64,000 nt of DNA from positions 62,001-126,000 of the forward strand of contig JAPFFF010000081.1 of the NCBI GenBank assembly GCA_039105265.1, in the 5' to 3' direction. This DNA comes from Tritrichomonas musculus (lineage: Eukaryota; Parabasalia; Tritrichomonadida; Tritrichomonadidae). The translations under genes were made by a program, and so were the position numbers. A model generated the notes under the pieces. The model searched no databases. It was not told the DNA's origin and saw nothing but the letters and a program-made list of their open reading frames with translations. Shown piece by piece: positions 1 through 11,004 of the stretch (within the stretch, counting starts at the first letter, position 1; the number at the start of each line of letters is the position of its first letter).

Positions 1-9
1 TTTTACTTA

Positions 10-19
10 ATTTCGAAAT
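10..19. repeat. Invariant 10-bp palindrome ATTTCGAAAT (example in unit 1)
   Basis: ATTTCGAAAT is a perfect dyad at unit positions 10-19 and includes the TTCGAA (BstBI/AsuII) and TCGA (TaqI) sites. It was unchanged in every unit read, so it recurs about 488 times at 131-bp spacing. It could be a binding site for a dimeric protein, but nothing in the sequence proves that. Confidence 0.9.
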
Positions 20-24
20 CGTTT

Positions 25-32
25 ATAATTAT
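25..32. repeat. 8-bp palindrome ATAATTAT, polymorphic (example in unit 1)
   Basis: A perfect AT dyad at unit positions 25-32. About half of the units carry T at 25, which shortens the dyad to TAATTA. Twelve units replace the region by TCTTTTTCATTT and lose it. This is therefore not under the same constraint as the palindrome at 10-19. Confidence 0.85.
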
Positions 33-45
33 CTTACAAAAGTGT

Positions 46-104
46 TTGAGATTTGTGTTTTATTTAACTCTGTTCACTTGTGAGAAACGTTTGAATAGGA
101 ATAA
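46..104 (+). repeat. Half-monomer B (59 bp) of an ancient dimer
   Basis: Inside the first monomer this stretch carries, in order, TTGAGATT (46-53), TTTTATTT (58-65), ACT (67-69), CACTT (75-79), GAAACGTTT (84-92) and, at its right edge and running 2 bp into the next half, ATAATT (101-106). The same six blocks occur in the same order in the neighbouring 72-bp half. Spacing from the first block is nearly the same in the first five blocks (12, 21, 30, 38 and 42 bp, against 12, 22, 31, 41 and 46). This colinearity suggests that the 131-bp unit arose by duplication of a sequence of about 60-70 bp followed by divergence. Confidence 0.7.
74..92. repeat. Two adjacent dyads TCAC-TT-GTGA and AAACGTTT (example in unit 1)
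   Basis: Unit positions 74-83 form a 4-bp stem with a 2-bp loop (TCAC/GTGA), and 85-92 form the perfect 8-bp palindrome AAACGTTT, an AclI site. The first is damaged in units with T at 77 or with GTGTG at 80-84. The second is lost in units carrying the AATGTTAG or AACGTTAG haplotypes. Satellite monomers often contain such short dyads; no function is shown. Confidence 0.8.
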
Positions 105-176
105 TTGAGATTAAGCTTTAATTTTTACTGATTTTACTTAATTTCGAAATCGTTTATAATTATCTTACAAAAGTGT
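105..176 (+). repeat. Half-monomer A (72 bp) of an ancient dimer
   Basis: This half spans the end of unit 1 and the start of unit 2. It contains TTGAGATT (105-112), TTTAATTT (117-124), ACT (127-129), TACTT (135-139), GAAATCGTTT (146-155) and ATAATT (156-161), matching the block order of half B at 46-104. The first 20 bases of the two halves (46-65 and 105-124) agree at 15 of 20 positions. It is longer than half B mainly because of about 15 extra bases (TATCTTACAAAAGTG region) before the next TTTGAG. Nearly all strong haplotype variation of the array lies at the two junctions between halves. Confidence 0.7.
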
Positions 177-1048
177 TTGAGATTTGTGTTTTATTTAACT
201 CTGTTCACTTGTGAGAAACGTTTGAATAGGAATAATTGAGATTAAGCTTTAATTTTTACTGATTTTACTTAATTTCGAAATCGTTTATAATTATCTTACA
301 AAAGTGTTTGAGATTTATGTTTTATTTAACTCTGTTCATTTGTGAGAAACGTTTGAATAAGAATAACTGAGATTAAGCTTTAATTTTTACTGATTTTACT
401 TAATTTCGAAATCGTTTATAATTATCTTACAAAAGTGTTTGAGATTTGTGTTTTATTTAACTCTGTTCATTTGTGAGAAACGTTTGAATAAGAATAATTG
501 AGATTAAGCTTTAATTTTTACTGATTTTACTTAATTTCGAAATCGTTTATAATTATCTTACAAAAGTGTTTGAGATTTATGTTTTATTTAACTCTGTTCA
601 CTTGTGAGAAACGTTTGAATAGGAATAATTGAGATTAAGCTTTAATTTTTACTGATTTTACTTAATTTCGAAATCGTTTATAATTATCTTACAAAAGTGT
701 TTGAGATTTGTGTTTTATTTAACTCTGTTCACTTGTGAGAAACGTTTGAATAGGAATAATTGAGATTAAGCTTTAATTTTTACTGATTTTACTTAATTTC
801 GAAATCGTTTATAATTATCTTACAAAAGTGTTTGAGATTTGTGTTTTATTTAACTCTGTTCACTTGTGAGAAACGTTTGAATAGGAATAATTGAGATTAA
901 GCTTTAATTTTTACTGATTTTACTTAATTTCGAAATCGTTTATAATTATCTTACAAAAGTGTTTGAGATTTGTGTTTTATTTAACTCTGTTCACTTGTGA
1001 GAAACGTTTGAATAGGAATAATTGAGATTAAGCTTTAATTTTTACTGA

Positions 1049-1179
1049 TTTTACTTAATTTCGAAATCGTTTATAATTATCTTACAAAAGTGTTTGAGAT
1101 TTATGTTTTATTTAACTCTGTTCACTTGTGAGAAACGTTTGAATAAGAATAATTGATATTGCGATTTAATCTTTATTGA
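1049..1179 (+). repeat. First Q-tail monomer (example of the second major type)
   Basis: This unit has A55, AATAAG at 95-100 and the Q tail GATATTGCGATTTAAT followed by CTTTATTGA, so it lacks the HindIII site and gains a fourth CpG. Aligned with gaps, the Q tail differs from the H tail by G to T at 109, loss of AA and gain of GA, with no net length change. CTTTATT at 123-129 is seen almost only with the Q tail, which shows strong linkage. Confidence 0.92.
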
Positions 1180-1703
1180 TTTTACTTAATTTCGAAATCG
1201 TTTATAATTATCTTACAAAAGTGTTTGAGATTTGTGTTTTATTTAACTCTGTTCACTTGTGAGAAACGTTTGAATAGGAATAATTGAGATTAAGCTTTAA
1301 TTTTTACTGATTTTACTTAATTTCGAAATCGTTTATAATTATCTTACAAAAGTGTTTGAGATTTGTGTTTTATTTAACTCTGTTCACTTGTGAGAAACGT
1401 TTGAATAGGAATAATTGAGATTAAGCTTTAATTTTTACTGATTTTACTTAATTTCGAAATCGTTTATAATTATCTTACAAAAGTGTTTGAGATTTATGTT
1501 TTATTTAACTCTGTTCACTTGTGAGAAACGTTTGAATAAGAATAATTGATATTGCGATTTAATCTTTATTGATTTTACTTAATTTCGAAATCGTTTATAA
1601 TTATCTTACAAAAGTGTTTGAGATTTGTGTTTTATTTAACTCTGTTCACTTGTGAGAAACGTTTGAATAGGAATAATTGAGATTAAGCTTTAATTTTTAC
1701 TGA

Positions 1704-3537
1704 TTTTACTTAATTTCGAAATCGTTTTTAATTATCTTACAAAAGTGTTTGAGATTTGTGTTTTATTTAACTCTGTTCACTTGTGAGAAACGTTTGAATA
1801 GGAATAATTGAGATTAAGCTTTAATTTTTACTGATTTTACTTAATTTCGAAATCGTTTATAATTATCTTACAAAAGTGTTTGAGATTTGTGTTTTATTTA
1901 ACTCTGTTCACTTGTGAGAAACGTTTGAATAGGAATAATTGAGATTAAGCTTTAATTTTTACTGATTTTACTTAATTTCGAAATCGTTTATAATTATCTT
2001 ACAAAAGTGTTTGAGATTTGTGTTTTATTTAACTCTGTTCACTTGTGAGAAACGTTTGAATAGGAATAATTGAGATTAAGCTTTAATTTTTACTGATTTT
2101 ACTTAATTTCGAAATCGTTTATAATTATCTTACAAAAGTGTTTGAGATTTGTGTTTTATTTAACTCTGTTCACTTGTGAGAAACGTTTGAATAGGAATAA
2201 TTGATATTGCGATTTAATTTTTACTGATTTTACTTAATTTCGAAATCGTTTTTAATTATCTTACAAAAGTGTTTGAGATTTGTGTTTTATTTAACTCTGT
2301 TCACTTGTGAGAAACGTTTGAATAAGAATAATTGATATTGCGATTTAATCTTTATTGATTTTACTTAATTTCGAAATCGTTTTTAATTATCTTACAAAAG
2401 TGTTTGAGATTTGTGTTTTATTTAACTCTGTTCACTTGTGAGAAACGTTTGAATAAGAATAATTGATATTGCGATTTAATCTTTATTGATTTTACTTAAT
2501 TTCGAAATCGTTTTTAATTATCTTACAAAAGTGTTTGAGATTTGTGTTTTATTTAACTCTGTTCACTTGTGAGAAACGTTTGAATAAGAATAATTGATAT
2601 TGCGATTTAATCTTTATTGATTTTACTTAATTTCGAAATCGTTTTTAATTATCTTACAAAAGTGTTTGAGATTTGTGTTTTATTTAACTCTGTTCACTTG
2701 TGAGAAACGTTTGAATAAGAATAACTGAGATTAAGCTTTAATTTTTACTGATTTTACTTAATTTCGAAATCGTTTTTAATTATCTTACAAAAGTGTTTGA
2801 GATTTGTGTTTTATTTAACTCTGTTCATTTGTGAGAAACGTTTGAATAAGAATAACTGAGATTAAGCTTTAATTTTTATTGATTTTACTTAATTTCGAAA
2901 TCGTTTATAATTATCTTACAAAAGTGTTTGAGATTTGTGTTTTATTTAACTCTGTTCACTTGTGAGAAACGTTTGAATAAGAATAATTGAGATTAAGCTT
3001 TAATTTTTACTGATTTTACTTAATTTCGAAATCGTTTATAATTATCTTACAAAAGTGTTTGAGATTTATGTTTTATTTAACTCTGTTCACTTGTGAGAAA
3101 CGTTTGAATAAGAATAATTGATATTGCGATTTAATCTTTATTGATTTTACTTAATTTCGAAATCGTTTTTAATTATCTTACAAAAGTGTTTGAGATTTGT
3201 GTTTTATTTAACTCTGTTCACTTGTGAGAAACGTTTGAATAGGAATAATTGAGATTAAGCTTTAATTTTTACTGATTTTACTTAATTTCGAAATCGTTTA
3301 TAATTATCTTACAAAAGTGTTTGAGATTTATGTTTTATTTAACTCTGTTCACTTGTGAGAAACGTTTGAATAAGAATAATTGATATTGCGATTTAATCTT
3401 TATTGATTTTACTTAATTTCGAAATCGTTTATAATTATCTTACAAAAGTGTTTGAGATTTGTGTTTTATTTAACTCTGTTCACTTGTGAGAAACGTTTGA
3501 ATAGGAATAATTGAGATTAAGCTTTAATTTTTACTGA
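1704..3537 (+). repeat. Duplicated segment, left copy (14 units)
   Basis: Units 14-27 match units 52-65 (6682-8515) one for one at all scored sites: T25 AGG/H, two A25 AGG/H, AGG/Q, three T25 Q, TC-C105, T77-TTTTTATT, A-H, A55-Q, T25 AGG, A55-Q, AGG/H. The offset is 38 units, 4978 bp. Similarity continues rightwards after one unit is lost or gained. Confidence 0.85.
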
Positions 3538-5371
3538 TTTTACTTAATTTCGAAATCGTTTATAATTATCTTACAAAAGTGTTTGAGATTTGTGTTTTAT
3601 TTAACTCTGTTCACTTGTGAGAAACGTTTGAATAGGAATAATTGATATTGCGATTTAATCTTTATTGATTTTACTTAATTTCGAAATCGTTTTTAATTAT
3701 CTTACAAAAGTGTTTGAGATTTGTGTTTTATTTAACTCTGTTCACTTGTGAGAAACGTTTGAATAAGAATAATTGATATTGCGATTTAATCTTTATTGAT
3801 TTTACTTAATTTCGAAATCGTTTTTAATTATCTTACAAAAGTGTTTGAGATTTGTGTTTTATTTAACTCTGTTCACTTGTGAGAAACGTTTGAATAAGAA
3901 TAATTGATATTGCGATTTAATCTTTATTGATTTTACTTAATTTCGAAATCGTTTTTAATTATCTTACAAAAGTGTTTGAGATTTGTGTTTTATTTAACTC
4001 TGTTCACTTGTGAGAAACGTTTGAATAAGAATAATTGATATTGCGATTTAATCTTTATTGATTTTACTTAATTTCGAAATCGTTTTTAATTATCTTACAA
4101 AAGTGTTTGAGATTTGTGTTTTATTTAACTCTGTTCATTTGTGAGAAATGTTAGAATAAGAATAACTGAGATTAAGCTTTAATTTTTACTGATTTTACTT
4201 AATTTCGAAATCGTTTTTAATTATCTTACAAAAGTGTTTGAGATTTGTGTTTTATTTAACTCTGTTCATTTGTGAGAAACGTTTGAATAAGAATAACTGA
4301 GATTAAGCTTTAATTTTTACTGATTTTACTTAATTTCGAAATCGTTTATAATTATCTTACAAAAGTGTTTGAGATTTGTGTTTTATTTAACTCTGTTCAC
4401 TTGTGAGAAACGTTTGAATAAGAATAATTGATATTGCGATTTAATCTTTATTGATTTTACTTAATTTCGAAATCGTTTTTAATTATCTTACAAAAGTGTT
4501 TGAGATTTGTGTTTTATTTAACTCTGTTCACTTGTGAGAAACGTTTGAATAAGAATAACTGAGATTAAGCTTTAATTTTTACTGATTTTACTTAATTTCG
4601 AAATCGTTTTTAATTATCTTACAAAAGTGTTTGAGATTTGTGTTTTATTTAACTCTGTTCATTTGTGAGAAACGTTTGAATAAGAATAACTGAGATTAAG
4701 CTTTAATTTTTATTGATTTTACTTAATTTCGAAATCGTTTATAATTATCTTACAAAAGTGTTTGAGATTTGTGTTTTATTTAACTCTGTTCATTTGTGAG
4801 AAACGTTTGAATAAGAATAACTGAGATTAAGCTTTAATTTTTATTGATTTTACTTAATTTCGAAATCGTTTTTAATTATCTTACAAAAGTGTTTGAGATT
4901 TGTGTTTTATTTAACTCTGTTCACTTGTGAGAAACGTTTGAATAAGAATAACTGAGATTAAGCTTTAATTTTTACTGATTTTACTTAATTTCGAAATCGT
5001 TTATAATTATCTTACAAAAGTGTTTGAGATTTGTGTTTTATTTAACTCTGTTCACTTGTGAGAAACGTTTGAATAAGAATAATTGATATTGCGATTTAAT
5101 CTTTATTGATTTTACTTAATTTCGAAATCGTTTTTAATTATCTTACAAAAGTGTTTGAGATTTGTGTTTTATTTAACTCTGTTCACTTGTGAGAAACGTT
5201 TGAATAAGAATAATTGATATTGCGATTTAATCTTTATTGATTTTACTTAATTTCGAAATCGTTTATAATTATCTTACAAAAGTGTTTGAGATTTGTGTTT
5301 TATTTAACTCTGTTCATTTGTGAGAAACGTTTGAATAAGAATAACTGAGATTAAGCTTTAATTTTTACTGA
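2228..5371 (+). repeat. Composite block, units 18-41
   Basis: Mixed haplotypes: runs of T25/AAG/Q units (2228, 2359, 2490 and 3669-4061), T77/C105/H units, one AATGTTAG unit (4062) and A55/Q units (3014, 3276). The order TCaact, T77-TTTTTATT, T77-TTTTTATT, TCaact, A-Q at 4455-5109 is a motif that recurs at 9302, 15459-16113, 30917, 50570, 52142 and 56465. Confidence 0.85.
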
Positions 5372-7205
5372 TTTTACTTAATTTCGAAATCGTTTATAAT
5401 TATCTTACAAAAGTGTTTGAGATTTATGTTTTATTTAACTCTGTTCACTTGTGAGAAACGTTTGAATAGGAATAATTGAGATTAAGCTTTAATTTTTACT
5501 GATTTTACTTAATTTCGAAATCGTTTATAATTATCTTACAAAAGTGTTTGAGATTTGTGTTTTATTTAACTCTGTTCACTTGTGAGAAACGTTTGAATAG
5601 GAATAATTGAGATTAAGCTTTAATTTTTACTGATTTTACTTAATTTCGAAATCGTTTATAATTATCTTACAAAAGTGTTTGAGATTTATGTTTTATTTAA
5701 CTCTGTTCACTTGTGAGAAACGTTTGAATAAGAATAATTGATATTGCGATTTAATCTTTATTGATTTTACTTAATTTCGAAATCGTTTATAATTATCTTA
5801 CAAAAGTGTTTGAGATTTGTGTTTTATTTAACTCTGTTCACTTGTGAGAAACGTTTGAATAGGAATAATTGAGATTAAGCTTTAATTTTTACTGATTTTA
5901 CTTAATTTCGAAATCGTTTTTAATTATCTTACAAAAGTGTTTGAGATTTGTGTTTTATTTAACTCTGTTCACTTGTGAGAAACGTTTGAATAGGAATAAT
6001 TGAGATTAAGCTTTAATTTTTACTGATTTTACTTAATTTCGAAATCGTTTATAATTATCTTACAAAAGTGTTTGAGATTTGTGTTTTATTTAACTCTGTT
6101 CACTTGTGAGAAACGTTTGAATAGGAATAATTGAGATTAAGCTTTAATTTTTACTGATTTTACTTAATTTCGAAATCGTTTTTAATTATCTTACAAAAGT
6201 GTTTGAGATTTGTGTTTTATTTAACTCTGTTCACTTGTGAGAAACGTTTGAATAGGAATAATTGAGATTAAGCTTTAATTTTTACTGATTTTACTTAATT
6301 TCGAAATCGTTTATAATTATCTTACAAAAGTGTTTGAGATTTGTGTTTTATTTAACTCTGTTCACTTGTGAGAAACGTTTGAATAGGAATAATTGAGATT
6401 AAGCTTTAATTTTTACTGATTTTACTTAATTTCGAAATCGTTTATAATTATCTTACAAAAGTGTTTGAGATTTGTGTTTTATTTAACTCTGTTCACTTGT
6501 GAGAAACGTTTGAATAGGAATAATTGAGATTAAGCTTTAATCTTTATTGATTTTACTTAATTTCGAAATCGTTTATAATTATCTTACAAAAGTGTTTGAG
6601 ATTTGTGTTTTATTTAACTCTGTTCACTTGTGAGAAACGTTTGAATAGGAATAATTGAGATTAAGCTTTAATTTTTACTGATTTTACTTAATTTCGAAAT
6701 CGTTTTTAATTATCTTACAAAAGTGTTTGAGATTTGTGTTTTATTTAACTCTGTTCACTTGTGAGAAACGTTTGAATAGGAATAATTGAGATTAAGCTTT
6801 AATTTTTACTGATTTTACTTAATTTCGAAATCGTTTATAATTATCTTACAAAAGTGTTTGAGATTTGTGTTTTATTTAACTCTGTTCACTTGTGAGAAAC
6901 GTTTGAATAGGAATAATTGAGATTAAGCTTTAATTTTTACTGATTTTACTTAATTTCGAAATCGTTTATAATTATCTTACAAAAGTGTTTGAGATTTGTG
7001 TTTTATTTAACTCTGTTCACTTGTGAGAAACGTTTGAATAGGAATAATTGAGATTAAGCTTTAATTTTTACTGATTTTACTTAATTTCGAAATCGTTTAT
7101 AATTATCTTACAAAAGTGTTTGAGATTTGTGTTTTATTTAACTCTGTTCACTTGTGAGAAACGTTTGAATAGGAATAATTGATATTGCGATTTAATTTTT
7201 ACTGA
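5372..7205 (+). repeat. Canonical-rich sub-array, units 42-55
   Basis: AGG/H units alternate between A25 and T25. Exceptions are A55 units at 5372 and 5634 (the latter Q tail), the mixed-tail unit at 6420 and an AGG/Q unit at 7075. The order resembles 1442-2227 and, at the far end of the window, 63146-64000. Confidence 0.88.
6420..6550 (+). repeat. Recombinant-looking monomer: H tail with CTTTATT end
   Basis: This unit has AATAGG and the HindIII tail but ends in CTTTATTGA, which elsewhere goes with the Q tail. Its positional partner in the 38-unit duplication, unit 12 at 1442, is an AAG/Q/CTTTATT unit. The simplest reading is a gene-conversion tract or crossover ending between unit positions 116 and 123, which left the old end behind. 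I saw no second unit of this kind. Confidence 0.75.
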
Positions 7206-8515
7206 TTTTACTTAATTTCGAAATCGTTTTTAATTATCTTACAAAAGTGTTTGAGATTTGTGTTTTATTTAACTCTGTTCACTTGTGAGAAACGTTTGAA
7301 TAAGAATAATTGATATTGCGATTTAATCTTTATTGATTTTACTTAATTTCGAAATCGTTTTTAATTATCTTACAAAAGTGTTTGAGATTTGTGTTTTATT
7401 TAACTCTGTTCACTTGTGAGAAACGTTTGAATAAGAATAATTGATATTGCGATTTAATCTTTATTGATTTTACTTAATTTCGAAATCGTTTTTAATTATC
7501 TTACAAAAGTGTTTGAGATTTGTGTTTTATTTAACTCTGTTCACTTGTGAGAAACGTTTGAATAAGAATAATTGATATTGCGATTTAATCTTTATTGATT
7601 TTACTTAATTTCGAAATCGTTTTTAATTATCTTACAAAAGTGTTTGAGATTTGTGTTTTATTTAACTCTGTTCACTTGTGAGAAACGTTTGAATAAGAAT
7701 AACTGAGATTAAGCTTTAATTTTTACTGATTTTACTTAATTTCGAAATCGTTTTTAATTATCTTACAAAAGTGTTTGAGATTTGTGTTTTATTTAACTCT
7801 GTTCATTTGTGAGAAACGTTTGAATAAGAATAACTGAGATTAAGCTTTAATTTTTATTGATTTTACTTAATTTCGAAATCGTTTATAATTATCTTACAAA
7901 AGTGTTTGAGATTTGTGTTTTATTTAACTCTGTTCACTTGTGAGAAACGTTTGAATAAGAATAATTGAGATTAAGCTTTAATTTTTACTGATTTTACTTA
8001 ATTTCGAAATCGTTTATAATTATCTTACAAAAGTGTTTGAGATTTATGTTTTATTTAACTCTGTTCACTTGTGAGAAACGTTTGAATAAGAATAATTGAT
8101 ATTGCGATTTAATCTTTATTGATTTTACTTAATTTCGAAATCGTTTTTAATTATCTTACAAAAGTGTTTGAGATTTGTGTTTTATTTAACTCTGTTCACT
8201 TGTGAGAAACGTTTGAATAGGAATAATTGAGATTAAGCTTTAATTTTTACTGATTTTACTTAATTTCGAAATCGTTTATAATTATCTTACAAAAGTGTTT
8301 GAGATTTATGTTTTATTTAACTCTGTTCACTTGTGAGAAACGTTTGAATAAGAATAATTGATATTGCGATTTAATCTTTATTGATTTTACTTAATTTCGA
8401 AATCGTTTATAATTATCTTACAAAAGTGTTTGAGATTTGTGTTTTATTTAACTCTGTTCACTTGTGAGAAACGTTTGAATAGGAATAATTGAGATTAAGC
8501 TTTAATTTTTACTGA
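6682..8515 (+). repeat. Duplicated segment, right copy (14 units)
   Basis: Partner of 1704-3537 at an offset of 4978 bp. Beyond it, units 70-76 (9040-9956) match units 33-39 (4193-5109) with an offset of 37 units, so one Q unit was gained or lost in the run at 3669-4061 against 8647-8908. Confidence 0.85.
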
Positions 8516-10742
8516 TTTTACTTAATTTCGAAATCGTTTATAATTATCTTACAAAAGTGTTTGAGATTTGTGTTTTATTTAACTCTGTTCACTTGTGAGA
8601 AACGTTTGAATAGGAATAATTGATATTGCGATTTAATTTTTACTGATTTTACTTAATTTCGAAATCGTTTTTAATTATCTTACAAAAGTGTTTGAGATTT
8701 GTGTTTTATTTAACTCTGTTCACTTGTGAGAAACGTTTGAATAAGAATAATTGATATTGCGATTTAATCTTTATTGATTTTACTTAATTTCGAAATCGTT
8801 TTTAATTATCTTACAAAAGTGTTTGAGATTTGTGTTTTATTTAACTCTGTTCACTTGTGAGAAACGTTTGAATAAGAATAATTGATATTGCGATTTAATC
8901 TTTATTGATTTTACTTAATTTCGAAATCGTTTATAATTATCTTACAAAAGTGTTTGAGATTTGTGTTTTATTTAACTCTGTTCATTTGTGAGAAATGTTA
9001 GAATAAGAATAACTGAGATTAAGCTTTAATTTTTACTGATTTTACTTAATTTCGAAATCGTTTTTAATTATCTTACAAAAGTGTTTGAGATTTGTGTTTT
9101 ATTTAACTCTGTTCATTTGTGAGAAACGTTTGAATAAGAATAACTGAGATTAAGCTTTAATTTTTACTGATTTTACTTAATTTCGAAATCGTTTATAATT
9201 ATCTTACAAAAGTGTTTGAGATTTGTGTTTTATTTAACTCTGTTCACTTGTGAGAAACGTTTGAATAAGAATAATTGATATTGCGATTTAATCTTTATTG
9301 ATTTTACTTAATTTCGAAATCGTTTTTAATTATCTTACAAAAGTGTTTGAGATTTGTGTTTTATTTAACTCTGTTCACTTGTGAGAAACGTTTGAATAAG
9401 AATAACTGAGATTAAGCTTTAATTTTTACTGATTTTACTTAATTTCGAAATCGTTTTTAATTATCTTACAAAAGTGTTTGAGATTTGTGTTTTATTTAAC
9501 TCTGTTCATTTGTGAGAAACGTTTGAATAAGAATAACTGAGATTAAGCTTTAATTTTTATTGATTTTACTTAATTTCGAAATCGTTTATAATTATCTTAC
9601 AAAAGTGTTTGAGATTTGTGTTTTATTTAACTCTGTTCATTTGTGAGAAACGTTTGAATAAGAATAACTGAGATTAAGCTTTAATTTTTATTGATTTTAC
9701 TTAATTTCGAAATCGTTTTTAATTATCTTACAAAAGTGTTTGAGATTTGTGTTTTATTTAACTCTGTTCACTTGTGAGAAACGTTTGAATAAGAATAACT
9801 GAGATTAAGCTTTAATTTTTACTGATTTTACTTAATTTCGAAATCGTTTATAATTATCTTACAAAAGTGTTTGAGATTTGTGTTTTATTTAACTCTGTTC
9901 ACTTGTGAGAAACGTTTGAATAAGAATAATTGATATTGCGATTTAATCTTTATTGATTTTACTTAATTTCGAAATCGTTTTTAATTATCTTACAAAAGTG
10001 TTTGAGATTTGTGTTTTATTTAACTCTGTTCATTTGTGAGAAACGTTTGAATAAGAATAACTGAGATTAAGCTTTAATTTTTATTGATTTTACTTAATTT
10101 CGAAATCGTTTATAATTATCTTACAAAAGTGTTTGAGATTTGTGTTTTATTTAACTCTGTTCATTTGTGAGAAACGTTTGAATAAGAATAACTGAGATTA
10201 AGCTTTAATTTTTACTGATTTTACTTAATTTCGAAATCGTTTATAATTATCTTACAAAAGTGTTTGAGATTTGTGTTTTATTTAACTCTGTTCATTTGTG
10301 AGAAATGTTAGATTAAGAATAATTGAGATTAAGCTTTAATTTTTACTGATTTTACTTAATTTCGAAATCGTTTTTAATTATCTTACAAAAGTGTTTGAGA
10401 TTTGTGTTTTATTTAACTCTGTTCACTTGTGAGAAACGTTTGAATAGGAATAATTGAGATTAAGCTTTAATTTTTACTGATTTTACTTAATTTCGAAATC
10501 GTTTTTAATTATCTTACAAAAGTGTTTGAGATTTGTGTTTTATTTAACTCTGTTCATTTGTGAGAAATGTTAGAATAAGAATAACTGAGATTAAGCTTTA
10601 ATTTTTACTGATTTTACTTAATTTCGAAATCGTTTATAATTATCTTACAAAAGTGTTTGAGATTTGTGTTTTATTTAACTCTGTTCATTTGTGAGAAACG
10701 TTTGAATAAGAATAACTGAGATTAAGCTTTAATTTTTACTGA

Positions 10743-10873
10743 TTTTACTTAATTTCGAAATCTTTTTCATTTATCTTACAAAAGTGTTTGAGATTTGTGT
10801 TTTATTTAACTCTGTTCACTTGTGAGAAACGTTTGAATAAGAATAATTGATATTGCGATTTAATCTTTATTGA
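10743..10873 (+). repeat. Rare monomer with TCTTTTTCAT at 19-28
   Basis: Four linked substitutions (unit positions 21, 25, 26, 28) change CGTTTATAATT to CTTTTTCATTT; one CpG and the AT dyad are lost. I counted 12 such units, starting at 10743, 16900, 22664, 24891, 32358, 37074, 43757, 53321, 53714, 57644, 58037 and 62622. All have the Q tail. The fixed combination indicates a single origin followed by amplification. Confidence 0.88.
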
Positions 10874-11004
10874 TTTTACTTAATTTCGAAATCGTTTTTA
10901 ATTATCTTACAAAAGTGTTTGAGATTTGTGTTTTATTTAACTCTGTTCACTTGTGTGAAATGTTAGATTAAGAATAACTGAGATTAAGCTTTAATTTTTA
11001 CTGA
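10874..11004 (+). repeat. Rare monomer with GTGTGAAATGTTAGATT
   Basis: This unit has A to T at 83, C to T at 88, T to A at 92 and A to T at 95, with C77, C105 and the H tail. I counted 13 such units, all inside core blocks and all at one of two fixed slots (sixth or tenth unit of the core). Confidence 0.88.

Larger units (their letters stand above)
1..131 (+). repeat. Representative canonical monomer (AGG/H type)
   Basis: This first unit is the commonest haplotype: A at 25, G at 55, C at 77, AATAGG at 95-100, T at 105, the HindIII-bearing tail AAGCTT at 113-118 and TTTTTACTGA at the end. Across the window, unit positions 1-20, 29-54 and 56-76 showed no change in any unit I read. Variation is limited to 21-28, 55, 77, 83-98, 105, 109-116, 123 and 128. 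The choice of unit start is arbitrary; TTTTACTTAA was taken because it is the first base of the window. Confidence 0.97.
1..2227 (+). repeat. Canonical-rich sub-array, units 1-17
   Basis: Mostly AGG/H units with A at 25. Exceptions are the A55 units at 263, 525, 1049 and 1442, the last two also with the Q tail and CTTTATT; T77 units at 263 and 394; T25 at 1704; and an AGG/Q unit at 2097. No other sequence is present. Confidence 0.9.

Noticed and set aside
10-26. CENP-B box-like motif around TTTCGAAATCG
   Set aside because: Only the TTCG start fits. The required A and the CGGG part of the box are absent on both strands, so the match is no better than chance.
22-30. TATA-like promoter element TTTATAAT in each unit
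   Set aside because: In 24% GC DNA such strings are expected. It is replaced by TTTTTAAT in about half of the units, with no accompanying element.
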